A stretch of 64,000 nt of DNA, from NCBI GenBank assembly GCA_033065855.1, contig JAVXUO010000153.1:1-64000 (forward strand), written 5' to 3'. The notes under the pieces are model-generated. The model ran no database searches. It had not been told where the DNA came from and was given only the letters and a program-made list of their open reading frames with translations. Source of the stretch: Escallonia rubra. Its lineage: Eukaryota; Streptophyta; Magnoliopsida; Escalloniales; Escalloniaceae. Position 1 is the stretch's first letter. The number at the start of each line of letters is the position of its first letter. The position numbers and the translations under genes were made by a program. This document shows positions 1 through 11,370 of this stretch, piece after piece.

Positions 1-41
1 ACGTGTTAAGGTTCACGTGCATCGCACATGCATAATACTAG
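1..41 (+). mobile_element. possible Helitron 3' end
   Basis: The window opens with a short GC-rich hairpin (GTGC-ATC-GCAC, bases 18-27) followed about 10 bases later by CTAG and then T. Helitron 3' termini typically have a small hairpin roughly 10 bases before a CTRR end inserted 5' of T, so this fits a terminus whose body lies to the left of the window. Nothing else of the element is visible. A chance match is possible. Confidence 0.3.
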
Positions 42-595
42 TTTAGAATAAATACCTGATAAAACAGTTTCAAATCAAGCAAAAGTGCCCACCGACTTCT
101 TTTAAAGCGTTTGGTGAGGAATTGGTATTATTTTCAAGATTCTTTTTGCCTAGTTCTTTGGGGATTCCAATGCTAATTGAAGTAATCCACTCGTATTTTA
201 CCATATCCTACGCCTCCTAGTCAAGCCACATGTAAAGCACTGAAAAGAGAAGACCGTCTTCATTGTGTTTTAAAGATCAAATTTATTGCAGTCAACATTG
301 GAATTCACAGAAAAGTAATTAACCCAAATCAAATACACAATGAGTATTTACGGGGATAAACAGGAGGTTTGATCAGCTAAGATAAGATAGACTGTTTACT
401 TAGAGCAACCGTTATTTAAAAAAGCTATGCTAGTTTTGTCAACATTTTTGAAGAGGCTTTCTAATACATCATTAATGACTTTTTTACTTGAGCAAAATAA
501 TAGGTCTTAAATTTTGGCTAGTCTAGCATTGCTGCATGCAAGAGCATGACTTTACCTCTAAACATTAATGCCATTTGCTCTCCAAACATTAATGC
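42..595. other. no gene recognised
   Basis: AT-rich sequence with no open reading frame of note, no recognised domain and no obvious terminal repeats. Confidence 0.5.
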
Positions 596-730
596 CAGCC
601 AAAGTATTGCCCTTAATTTCGGGGAAAGTTGCAAGCACATGATGATGAGAAAACACCACTATAAAATGGGATCCAAAAGCAATGTATCTTTCTTTTACCA
701 CCAAGACTGGCCTGTGATCTACTAATTCTG
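596..730. repeat. upstream block of duplication, copy 1
   Basis: This stretch aligns by eye with 12366-12490, sharing the run around 'ttcggggaaagtt' and a long match through 'cttttaccaccaagact'. It is the leftmost clear homology between the two WAK-containing copies and marks the upstream reach of the segmental duplication. Short open stretches on the minus strand (613-819) are not a recognised protein. Confidence 0.6.
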
Positions 731-1006
731 GGAAGAAAAATCCACCAGGGATACTTCGTTGAAGTGGGAATCAAAATTAGGGCAAGACTTACCAATGACT
801 GTGGCTGCTGGTTCCGCATATTTCGTTCTCATAAATTCAACGCACGTTCTGAAGAAATGACCAAGTCATCTTGCACTGGAGAGCCTGCATACTTTGGCAA
901 AAGAGATTTGTATTTTCCTTAACCCCCTTCTTTAACTGGAACGCAAATTCAAACATCAGTAAGCATCGTTTAGTGACTAGCAACATTCTAGAGAAAGCAA
1001 CATTCT

Positions 1007-1120
1007 AGACCAATATTATGTGGCTCCAACATAACCTGGACATGGGTTGTACAGGAAGATGACATAGTCAAAATACCAACAAATTCTTTTGGAGGCCGAA
1101 CATCTTGGAAAGAATGACTA
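1007..1120. repeat. direct repeat, left copy
   Basis: A segment of about 110 bp with high similarity to 2117-2245 (both share 'ggctccaacataac' and 'gtcaaaatacca'). The two copies flank an insertion of about 950 bp (1135-2080). The right copy continues with sequence also found in WAK duplication copy 2 near 12550-12605, so it is probably the native continuation. Confidence 0.6.
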
Positions 1121-1134
1121 GTTAAAGGAAACAA

Positions 1135-2080
1135 ACGGGTAAACCCGCTAGGTACGGGTAAAATCGGTTCGGGTAATTTTTACCCGATTTTTTTCTGGGT
1201 AGAGTTCTTTAAAACCCGTTTCCTACCCTAGCGTGGATAAATTTTTTTTTATTAAAAATGAAAAAATGTTCACCGGACTATTTTTTTAAAGTATTTTTTT
1301 TTCCTTCTTTTCTATTATCACAACAATCACTTTCTGATTTAATTTCTACAATTATCTGATCATCTCAAATCCAACTCCATCATCTCAACTCCAAGTTTCC
1401 AAACACAAATATACAATAGGCACAATAACTTAACACATACCAGAAAATCACCTACAAAATAATTCAAACAGATCTAGAAAAAAAAATTATCTCATAACAC
1501 AAAATAACAATACAAGAAGATCTGGAAAAAAAAAATCACCTACAATACTTAAATACATACAAAAGATTTAATAAAAAAATACAAGCAGATTTGATGGTGG
1601 CGACGAAGGCGGTGGCGATGGAGCGACGGCGACGGAGCCGTGGTGGATTTGATCGAAGACATTAGAGGCAGAGCTGTGGTGGATCTGGCGGCTGAGCGTG
1701 AGAGGGACGATGCTGGCCGTCGAGTTGATGTGGATAGCTACCATCGATGGATCTGACAGGTGGGTGAGAGAGAGCGATGTCATGCGATAGAGCGATGTCG
1801 AGCGAGAGAGAGAGAGAGAAGAGGAGGTAGGAGCGGCACAGATTGACTGATGGAAAGGATGAAAAGAATGACTTAGTGATTAAAACAGAAAACCCTAGCA
1901 CTTTTATGGTGGAAAAAACGGGCAGCTCGGGTAAACTGCATCCGATCCGGATAGATCCGAAAATTTTGGATCGGTTTGGGTACGAGTCTGTTTTCAACGG
2001 GTCTTCAAAATACCTACCCGTACCCGGGTTTTTTGGCCGGGTACATATCGACCCGTGGGTCCGGATCTTTTTCAGCCAAG
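1135..2080. mobile_element. non-autonomous DNA element, hAT-like
   Basis: An insertion of about 950 bp between two direct repeats. Its ends are crowded with ACGGGT/ACCCGT motifs: left about 1135-1220, right about 1920-2080 in opposite orientation. This is the usual look of short non-autonomous hAT elements in plants. The interior is AT-rich with a GAGA stretch near 1803-1820 and no transposase. Exact termini and target duplication could not be fixed, so the class is an inference. Confidence 0.4.
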
Positions 2081-2116
2081 TCTAGTGAAAACTATGGTTT
2101 GATAAGTCGTATAGGG

Positions 2117-2245
2117 AGGACTAATATTATGCGGCTCCAACATAACTTGGACACGGGATGTACCGGAAGATCACATACAGTCAAAATACCAACATCTTGG
2201 AAAGTATCCATCCAAGTACGCGTCATTCCAACTTGTCAAAACATC
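2117..2245. repeat. direct repeat, right copy
   Basis: Right-hand partner of 1007-1120. The part around 2192-2245 also matches 12550-12605 in duplication copy 2, which supports it as the ancestral sequence downstream of the insertion. Confidence 0.6.
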
Positions 2246-2732
2246 TCCATTTTGAGAATTGACACATTCTCTGGGAATTTCTGACACAGTTTTTTTCTTT
2301 TTTAAAGGTGTGACTAGTAAATGAAGCTAAAGACATACCGGAAAATTTTCGGCTGTGTTCCACTCCCTTGAATGGTACCAAAAGATTTGAGTTAAGAGGG
2401 AGTGGTAACTTCAGTTATGCAGCAAGGATCCCATTTTCACTGAGGATTCTTGTCTAACTCACTTTCTCTTTTCTTCATGAGTTTAAGGAATATCCCCCAT
2501 TTACTTTTCTAGTTAGTGATTTGTTGTTCACTAGTCTTTCCAACTTAAATAAATTATCGTGAATAGTGAAACTACTACTCTTTAATTTATCGGTTTTCAT
2601 TTTTGAGCTATTTTCAAAAGAATTGCTCACTTCTTTCCAGATTAGGGAAGATTCTGTGTGTGTTTCTTCATATTTACCTTTTTTATTATACTTTTTTTGT
2701 TGTATTTCTTTTTCTACATTTTACCATCCACC

Positions 2733-2767
<35 letters not shown>

Positions 2768-3434
2768 GATAGAATAAAAACACACACCGACTTATACCCA
2801 ATATGCGTGCCAGTCAAAATAGAGCAATCAAATTGAAACGGATGGGAATATGTAATTAGTACTCAAAGTAAGAGATATTCCAAGGAGCGAACGAGCATTT
2901 TCAGCTATTAAGATGTCAAAAATCATCTCCGAAACAAGATGAATGATGATTTTCTCCCGGATTTTTTTGTTTGTGCACATTGAGAAGATATTTTGGAGGC
3001 GTTTACTATAAACTCGATCATTTATGACTTTTCTTACCGAAAAGAATATCAAGTTTTTCTTCAAAAGTTTTGAAAATGATCATACACCTCATAAAAGTTA
3101 CTTTTGAAGCTATAGTATGTTTCCATTTTTTGGGAAGCATTGATAAACAACTTTTAAATTTAACAGTTTTGGTTTTTCATATTTTACGTGAACATGAACC
3201 TTCCATATTCTTATACGTTAAACGTCCATTTTTTTGTTTTATTCTTTTTTTGGTCTCTCGATTATACTTCTTGGGCCCAACCCTGCAAATAACCAACCCA
3301 TGATGAATAGGGAATGGATAGTAATGCTATGAATAACCCATTGAATGACTAGTTAAAGGGAAAAAAAGAACCTAGAACTCGGTGGTTTCTGAAATTGTAT
3401 TTAATTTTATGTCCAGTTTTAACTGACTTGACTA
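2246..3434. other. AT-rich spacer, no gene seen
   Basis: No recognisable coding domain. Open stretches on both strands here are short and low-complexity. It contains the (CT)n microsatellite listed separately. No counterpart was found in duplication copy 2, so it is either an insertion in copy 1 or a loss from copy 2. Confidence 0.45.
2735..2764. repeat. (CT)15 microsatellite
   Basis: An uninterrupted run of 15 CT dinucleotides, seen directly. Confidence 0.95.
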
Positions 3435-3985
3435 ATTTCTACAGGTTAGATTGATGGACTGTCTAATTGGGGATGATAACATAATGCATTAGTTGTTTCC
3501 CTAGCTTTGAGGATTTAAACTTTTAAAGCTAGAGGCGACCCTCTCTATCGTAACTGCCAATAAGATATAAAAATTGTCACTTCTAGGAAAAATGAACCGA
3601 AAAAGAATTGCTACTATTTTCGTATTTGGCTATAGCTACTGAAAGTCTATATATAAAGTTCGGCGAGTTCCCAGTCACTCACAGCCGAAAGCAGCGATGT
3701 TGTCTGGCAAGTTTTCCGAGATTCTGGCAATGGTCCGACAAGATTCCGGCGGTGGTGCAGTGAGTTCTTGTGAAGTTCGTCGATGCCCTGTGGGGCCCTT
3801 TTGGTTTAGAGCTAGCTGTAATTTACTACGAAGTTTTGAGCTAGAAAACTAAGAATTGAAAGTGGATCAGCTTAACGTGAAAAAACGAAGTCCATGAAAT
3901 CTGATCAGAATTGAGAAAACTTTTCTAAGTATAATTTTCAGTGAAAAGGATGCATGCATGCCATATTTTCCATTCGTATACTATA
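3435..3985 (+). repeat. WAK upstream region, copy 1
   Basis: Aligns with 12820-13326 (copy 2) and, for its middle part, with 10960-11200 (third remnant). The three share the stretch encoding 'gtgagttct..gaagttcgtcg..gccctgtg.ggccctttt.ggtt'. A TATA-like motif near 3648 precedes a small open frame starting at about 3696 (roughly 50 codons). Copy 2 does not keep that frame open, so it is not called as a gene. The last 165 bp (about 3819-3985) are repeated at about 4880-5060. Confidence 0.6.
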
Positions 3986-4875
3986 CGATTACACACTCAA
4001 ATTCAAAATATGTTACATTCATACATTTCACATATGATTATCATCATAATAATAAAAAAAAGCATAAAACTGAAAATGTTCCGAAATAGTAAATATTGGA
4101 CTGATTCCGCATTTATTACCTTTTGTGAAATACCGAATGATTACACACGATAGTGAAAGATAATATTAAAAGAACGATCATACAGTTCCTTTTTAGTAAT
4201 TAGTATGCTACTATGTGATTGAGTAAAAGATATGTCAAAAGGAAAAAAAACTTTATTCACATCTAGTTTATCGTATAAACTCTGACAGAAATGACTGCAA
4301 TGTCGTAAAGTTAAAAGATACTTTTATATGTTCGCTTATTTTATCTTTGTGCTTTGTAGATTGTTGATTGAATTCGAATTTTATAATATATTCTGGTGAT
4401 TATAGTAATCCTTAAATTCTAATTTATTGATTAAGAGTATAAAGCAATTTTACATCAGAATTAAGAGCTATAACATTTATTTTAACGATTACTAATATTT
4501 TTCATATTTAAAATTTATTTAAGTGCTAACAATCATATTAACTCCTAGTAAACTTCAATGTTTATTTCAATATATAATTTTGTCTTTCATGTTTTTACAT
4601 TCTTTCTTATTAGATTTTTTTTCTAAAGTGCAAGTAAAAGTACAAAACTTTTTATCTTTACTTAGCTTTTGCTCTTTAGATTTTTTTGTTCTTATCTTGT
4701 TGAATACTATATAGGTAATAAAAGCCATAATTAACTGCCAATAATTTAGTTTATTAAGTAAGTATAGTATAAAAAAAATCTCCAACTTATGAAATATAAA
4801 ATTTATTTCAATATAAAATTTTAATTTGTCTCTCATGTTTTTACATTATTTCTTGGTTAGAGTTTTTTGTAAGCG
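3986..4875. other. AT-rich insertion between direct repeats
   Basis: About 0.9 kb of very AT-rich DNA lies between two copies of the WAK upstream segment (3819-3985 and 4880-5060). Within it, a stretch near 4555-4620 is repeated at about 4798-4865 (shared 'catgtttttacatt'). Copy 2 of the duplication lacks it: there 13180-13326 runs directly into the segment equivalent to 5031 onward, apart from the LTR element. No coding capacity recognised. Confidence 0.5.
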
Positions 4876-5108
4876 CGAGTAACTTGCTACGTAATTTTGA
4901 GTGAGCTGTAACTTACTACGTAATTTTGAGCTAGAAAGCTAAAAATTGAAAGTGGATCGATCAGCTTAACATGAAAAAACGAAGTCCATGAAATTGAGAG
5001 AAAATGTCAAAGTATAATTTTCAGTGAAAAGGATGCATGCTATATTTTCCACACGTATACTTGTCAAGGAAAACTACTTGGTAGAACATTATGTGTGGAA
5101 AAACTCTC

Positions 5109-5115
5109 TATATAT
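5109..5115 (+). promoter_or_regulatory. TATA box of WAK-like gene 1
   Basis: TATATAT about 45 bp upstream of the ATG at 5158, in a block conserved in copy 2 (17827-17832) at the same distance. Position and conservation suggest the core promoter. No transcript evidence is available. Confidence 0.5.
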
Positions 5116-5157
5116 CTAGCATTTCAGATTTAGAAGCGAACTTATCCAGTACCCAAA

Positions 5158-7589
5158 ATGGTTCCCCTAATCTTGTTTTTGTGGTTAATGATAGCCCCGC
5201 CATCGATAGCAGTAGCAGCAGCTCCATCTCTAGCACAACCTGGTTGCCAAGCTTTCTGCGGAAACGTGAGCATCCCCTACCCGTTTGGTATTGGTTCCAA
5301 TAATTGCTACCTAGACCACAATTACACAATAACCTGTGACCAGTCTTTCAACCCTCCGAAACCATACCTTACATCGCTCCGTCTCGAAGTGTTGGCGGTG
5401 TCTTTGACAAACCAAAAAATCACAATCAACAACCCGGTGGTTAAGGGTTGCGGAAACTCCCCCAGTGTCGGGACTAGCAAGAGTCTAGAAGGAACTCCTT
5501 TTGTATTTTCCGGCAGATACAACAAGTTCATGGTGTCGGGCTGTGGAAACGCGACTCTAGATCTGGATGGGATAGTAATGGCGGGATGCTCATCACGTTG
5601 CAATCACGATAGCGCGGGGCAAGGCAAGGGTTGTTTTGGAATAAATTGCTGCGAAACCACAACCCCATTTGTCCTGGATAGGTACAATGTCTCTGTGACT
5701 GTGTCAACACAAGGAGATTGTGTGTCTGGATTTTTGGTGGATAAGAATTGGATCGAAGAATATAGCATCTTCGACAGTCGCTATTTTGCTGAAAACATTG
5801 GTCTTGTTCCGGTTGTATTGCGGTGGACCCTCCAAAAGGTGGATTTTCCGAGTTGCATAGGAAATTACACCACGCTCCCGTTTCCGGAAAACACCTTGAT
5901 TACGACATGGAGTTGTCAATGCAGATGGAATGAAGACGGGAACCCATATCTTGCCAACGGTTGTCAAGGTATGTAGAATCCAGTAGTCGTCAGGGGAATG
6001 TGATCTCAAAATACACTACTTATATTTTTACTTCCATCAATTTTTTTATTTTTATGCCTTTTCTTGTTGGTTGATAGATTACTATTGGTCTTGCTTGGCT
6101 AAAAGTAACGTACTTCAACTTGTTTTGTGTGTGTTCTTAGTTGTTGAAGAATGCGCCAACTGCACAGGACAATGCAGTAGAAGAGGTGAAAATGGCAGTT
6201 TCACGTGCCCAACTAGGCCAAACAAATCATCCAAAAAAGAGGTCATTCTAGGTAATGTCCGTCTGCAATTCATCATCTTTCATTGGATTGGAGAATCTAT
6301 AGCAGCTATGCATTTCCACATGGCAATTCCATCAAGGGCATACTGAGCTTGACCACGGCCATTTTTTCTGGATATCTGCAGGTGTTGGCATAAGCACGGG
6401 GGCGTTATTCCTCATAATAGGCATCTTTTGGCTGTACAAAATAGTACTGAGGATAAAGAATAAGAAGCGTAAAGAAAAATTCTTCAAGCGCAATGGCGGT
6501 CTCCTGCTACAGCAACAAACATCAGTGGATCAAGGTTCCTCTGATAAGACACATTTCAGTGCCAAAGAATTGGAGAAAGCCACAGATAACTTCAACGAGA
6601 ATCGTATACTTGGCCGCGGAGGCCAAGGTACAGTGTACAAAGGGATGTTAACGGATGGGCGAATCGTGGCAGTTAAGAAGTCTAAGATAGTCGACAAAAG
6701 TCAATTGGAGCAGTTTATTAACGAGGTTGTCATTCTTTCACAACTCAATCACAGAAATGTCGTTAAGCTATTAGGATGTTGTTTGGAAACCGAAGTTCCT
6801 CTACTAGTCTACGAATTCATCTCAAATGGAACCCTTTTCAAACATATCCACGACCAAAGCAAGGAGTTCCCTCTTTCATGGGAAATGCGCTTGCGCATTG
6901 CCACCGACGTAGCAGGAGCGCTCGCGTACTTGCACTCCTCAACTTCCATTCCTATCTACCATAGAGATATAAAGTCCACCAATATACTTTTGGATGACAA
7001 GTATAGAGCCAAAGTGGCGGACTTTGGAACTTCGCGGTCCATTGCAATTGATCAAACTCACCTGACTACCTTAGTGAAAGGGACCTTTGGCTACGTGGAT
7101 CCCGAGTACTTTCAGTCGAGTCAATTCACTGAAAAAAGTGACGTTTACAGCTTTGGAGTTGTTCTTGTTGAGCTCTTAACGGGAAAAAAACCAATTTCTA
7201 TGACCAGAACAGGTGAGCAAAGAAGTTTGGCGACACATTTTCTATTGTCCGAAGAAGAGAACCGTCTCTTTGAAATCTTTGATCCCCGAGTTTTAAACGA
7301 GGGTACGAAGGAAGAGCTCATGGCAGTTGCCAACCTTGCAAGACGATGCTTGAACTTGAGTGGAAAGAATAGGCCGACTATGAAAGAGGTAGCAAGTGAA
7401 TTGGAAGGCATTGGTATGTCCAACAAGAAGTCTTCAACAGTTCAAACAAATTTCCAAGAATTAGGATGCACTAGTGGAGCAGAGTCGGTGGTGCTTTCCT
7501 ATGGTAACTCAACATCAATGGAGCTAAATTTGTACAGCAGCACTACCTCTTCATCAGATGGCCAACCATTATTGCGTAACTGTGTTTGA
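5158..7589 (+). CDS. WAK-like receptor kinase, gene 1
   Basis: Three coding exons are placed from GT/AG sites and phase: 5158-5968, 6141-6251 and 6382-7589, giving 709 aa. Residues 1-26 are a signal peptide. Residues 27-270 are a Cys-rich GUB_WAK-type ectodomain ([13 protein letters not shown] near residue 34), the family's pectin-binding region. Exon 2 encodes a short Cys cluster ([10 protein letters not shown]...) in place of full EGF repeats. The transmembrane segment is about 309-330. The kinase domain has the glycine loop (GRGGQG, about 385), Lys406 in VAVK, HRD with Asp503, DFG with Asp521, and DPE. All catalytic residues are present, so an active plasma-membrane Ser/Thr kinase is expected. 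Wall sensing or immunity is known for the family and inferred here. Gene 2 (17876-20407) is its tandem paralogue, with about 97% kinase identity but a far more diverged ectodomain. Confidence 0.92.
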
Positions 7590-9064
7590 TGATTCAACTG
7601 GCTGTCAGACAAAAAATTGGTGGTTTCGGACCTCTTTCTTTCTTTCCCACAAAACAATTATATCTATGATTTTTAAACACATGATTGAAATTTTGATATA
7701 GCATCAAATGTTTGTACAAACTGCCTGGTGCATCCCCTGGATTCCCCCTTATTGTCGTTCCAGCTCCCTTTGGTTGCATGGCATGAGTTTCTTGTCTTTT
7801 TATGTAATGTAATATGCTAAATGACCAATTGGCTGTTTTTTCTAGAATTCGAGTAAGTGTCCCAGCTACCTCGGTTGGAAGGGGCAGTTAGGGCCGATAT
7901 GGAAGCTTTGGGGACAAGTCTTTGTGCTCCAGGTACAAAGATGCCATGGCTGCTTCCTTCAGAGCCAAAAAGGTCCTTATGGTACTTACTTTTGACAGAG
8001 TAAGCTACCATGTTATTTATACTACACTTAACTTACAAAAAGGGATGGCAAGGATCTTAAACCTTTGCCCGCTCTCACGCTCCGACTTGAGCTCCCGCTC
8101 GAAGAATTGGCGAGTTAACATAAGGGGTTGGTCACTCATACCATCTCAGAAGTTTTGGTTAAGGTGCATGAGGTTTGTTTAGGGATTTTCCCCTCTCCAG
8201 ATATCCAAATGTCAGACCCAACGTTAATTTCGTCTCAGTTTCCGCTACACTTGAGTCCTCTTCTGACTCTCTTCAGCAGATCTCTTACCTACAGGAGAGT
8301 GCTTTCCCAACCCCAGGAGCTTCTATATCTTTTCTTTGCCTCCTAAATCGAGCTACTTTGGTAGTAAATGGAGCTTCTATATCAGCTGCGCACATTGCAT
8401 CTGTAGTCTCTCCTAACCTGTTTAGCTAACCTAGCTGCATTGAAACCCAGCCATCTGACGTTTTTGGAGCAACTCACCTCCTGCCAGGTTTTGCAGTCTC
8501 CCGGACCACAGCGTTGATCAGCAAATCGTTCATGTTCATGAGCAATGCATTTTGCCCCCGAACTTTCTTTGGCTGGCAATTGAAAGCAATTTTCCAATGC
8601 TGAGACATCCATTTTAACTCGCGGCTTAGCTTGAGCGATATCTGGCAGTGAAGTGAAGTTTGTGGTTTCTTGAACATGAATACAGCACAGGCTGATGAAT
8701 CCCGCATTGGACTGGTCTTTAGCCGCGACATAAGTTGGTTTTGGCTACAGAAGGGATCGGAAACAATCCGGTAACCCAAATCATTTTTCAGAAGGAAAAT
8801 CATAACAAGTACTGCAGATGGTCATGTGGAGTAATTGGTCCAAAATAAGAACATTGGCATACAACTTACTGGCTAGTAGAAAGTAGATAATGTAGATCAA
8901 TCATTGAAGATTGCCGCACAAGAAGAATGATATAAGAAACCTTGAAAACTAGGAAAACAAATAGATATTCTCATCAATATGCATATCCATACGTTACCTA
9001 GAACAAACGTCGTCATAACAAAAACAAATTGCTAAAACAAAATTTGCTAATGGGTTCACTTGGG
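7590..9064. repeat. 3' flank of gene 1 (duplicated block)
   Basis: No gene of its own recognised. Parts align with 20408-21310: 7846-7912 with 20484-20560, and 8760-9060 with about 21000-21310 (shared 'cataacaagt', 'ctgcagatggtcat', 'cgtcgtcataacaaaaacaaattgc'). It is therefore the downstream part of the WAK duplication unit. Minus-strand open stretches at 8382-8803 could not be assigned to a family. Confidence 0.6.
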
Positions 9065-9184
9065 TCATCTTTTCCGTGAGTTCTTAAATGATTTCCCATT
9101 CTTGCGGTCTAAATATTTGTGAATTTCTTCCTCGTCATCGTCTCCTTCCTTTCTTCTCTTCTTGCCTCCGGTTTCTTTGATTTT
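9065..9184 (-). pseudogene. RH10: orphan last exon of RH10-type helicase
   Basis: Read on the minus strand, a TTCTGTAG acceptor is followed at 9184 by 39 codons and a TGA (9067-9065). The product is a Lys/Arg/Asp/Glu-rich tail beginning KIKETGGKKRRK and ending FKNSRKR. The same exon lies at 21423 in duplication copy 2, where it is in phase with the helicase body at 28-31 kb. Here the upstream helicase exons are absent (the homology with copy 2 stops at about 9357), so this is a stranded 3' exon carried along by the WAK duplication. Assignment to RH10/DDX47 rests on the linked exons and the basic tail. The tail alone would be too generic. Confidence 0.6.
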
Positions 9185-9357
9185 CTACAGAAGATTCAAG
9201 GAATATAGCTTAAAAATGCAGAACGTCTCATGGAGGATAAAATAAAAAAACAGTATGTAACACGATTAGCATATGAGAAGCCATAATTCTAGACAGTTAT
9301 AGATTGAAACATTTGTATCTGGAGACAAAGGAACGGTGTGGATAGGTAAAACAAATG

Positions 9358-10949
9358 GTTGGCCAATAGAAGAGAAAAAAGGGATTTAGACATAGAAGTA
9401 ATCATATCACTTGGATGCTTATTCCTCGCCTTGCGGCAGTTACGTCATGATCTACTATCTTTATTGATAGTACTCTTAGATTAAGGGTTTATGGTGTCTC
9501 ATTCCCAAAGAGAAGAGAAAGTCAAGCTAAGTCAGGCTCGTAAACAAAATGGAGACTCAGACTTGTCTAAATCAACGGATGTTCAATTCCAACGCGATTG
9601 AAGAGCAAGCCAAGGCAAGAAGAAAGAAGTTAGGCTAAGCGCAAAGAGAGCATAACTATCTAAAGAAGAGAATGAAGGCCTTAGTAGAACCAGGAATAGG
9701 GTAACAAAGAGAGCCACTTAAAAGAAAACCAAAAAAAGCTTACGGACCAGTGTTTGTGAGCTCCTAGTCATCAGATAAAGAATCTATATACTCCCACAAG
9801 GGTTCGAAGAACTAAACATAGAACCTACATTATTTTATCATATACATCGGTTGTCCACCGCTATTGCACTACTACCTCCACAAACTTACTGTCACCACAA
9901 TTTCTACCAACTTTGACATTGCTGCCACTATACCGCATTATTGTTACCACTACCACCAGCAACAACCATCACCACTACCACCAAACAGCCCACCCAATCG
10001 CCACTGATTGTTATGATTGTTAGATATCACCGTAATAGCCACTGCCCCACGTGCTCCATAGTTAGTACTTTTACCATCACCACCACCACAGTTTGTACTT
10101 TTCTATGACCGCCACCACATCTATCAAAAATGTTGGTATATATGTCAACTAAGGATAAAGTGTGTAACTACAAAAATCACCTGCAAATCCTTTCTTTCTA
10201 CGTTTTTAAAACATGACACGTTATGAAGAATATGTTTGGCTTTTTGCACTTATTTGCAACGAGGAGCATTTTAGAGTTATGACCTAGTATGGGGATTTAC
10301 TTTTCAAACGTAATCGTGACAAAACTTTGGATTATACTTAAAAAGCAATAGATTAAAAATAAGGGAGACAATTTTGTAACCGAACCCACTAATTATGCTA
10401 ATGGAAACTCAAAGCAAAATAATTTTGAAAAACAACCGCATTCAATCTTAGAAATTATTGAAACAAATCGATAGGAGTAGAGAAATAACAAATTGTGCAA
10501 GTTTCAAGGTAATTCCTTTTTTCTTTTTCTTTTTGTTTTTTGAGATTTTTATGTAATTTTTGTTGATTGTTCCATCTTTCTTTCCCTATAATCATTTTCT
10601 TGATATAAAAGGCTTGTATTCCTTCAAAATACACCTCAATGTGTATCCCAGACTTAAACCATTTTATTATCTCATAATTAATTGATAACTGAATGTACTT
10701 TAAGTACTAAACTATTGTAAGAATGTTTTAAGTACTAAACCATTTTATTGTAAGAATGTTTTTAATTGGAAAACTTAGTGAATCTCTGAGACATATTTAA
10801 ATAATTAGTCGATTTGACCGAGGACTTCCAAAAAAATTGTGAGCTAAACAGCCTAAACTAGTGCTTGAGAATAACCGCGGGGGGGTGGGACCACTCCAAA
10901 GATAGTGCAGCGGGGACCACCGTCAATCTCCCAAATTTTCAGATTTTTT
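9358..10949. other. spacer, CCA-rich patch, no gene
   Basis: Homology to copy 2 ends at about 9357. The rest is AT-rich with a degenerate CCA/CAC-rich low-complexity patch at about 9850-10130. No coding domain or element termini were recognised. Confidence 0.5.
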
Positions 10950-11370
10950 GTTTATAATGGGTAATAATAGTTGTTATACTTATGGGGGGACCAGAGACAG
11001 CGCAGTGGGGCCCACCGTCACTCTCCCAAATTTTCTGCAGTTTTGGCAACGGTCCTACTAGATTCCAACGGATTCCCGCGGTGATCCAGTGAGTTCTGGC
11101 GAAGTTCGTCGTCGGTGCCCTGTGAGGCCCTTTCGGTTCAGAGCTGTACCTTCTAGCTAGAAGACTAAAAACTGAAAGTGGATGGTGCATGCATAGTTTT
11201 CTAATTACTCGTATGCTTTTCAAGCTAGCTAGACTTCATACTGAAAAGGATATGTGGAAAATTTGGCATTTCTGGTTTAGACTTTGCATCTAGCATTTCC
11301 GATTTAGAAGCAAACTCGTCCAGTAAACACTATGGGTTCCCCTAATCTTGTTTTTATGCATAATATTCAA
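10950..11370 (+). pseudogene. 5' remnant of a third WAK-like gene
   Basis: 10960-11200 matches the WAK upstream regions at 3700-3860 and 13090-13230. 11285-11365 matches the 5' UTR and start of both WAK genes ('tagcatttc.gatttagaagc.aact' followed by 'ggttcccctaatcttgtttt'). The homology stops some 30 bases past the ATG-equivalent, after which no WAK coding sequence follows. This is a truncated, non-functional third copy between the two intact genes. A partial duplication that never included the body is equally possible. Confidence 0.7.

Noticed and set aside
3696..3852. Small open frame of about 50 codons after a TATA-like motif
   Set aside because: The homologous stretch in copy 2 hits an early stop and copy 3 is degraded, so the frame is not conserved.
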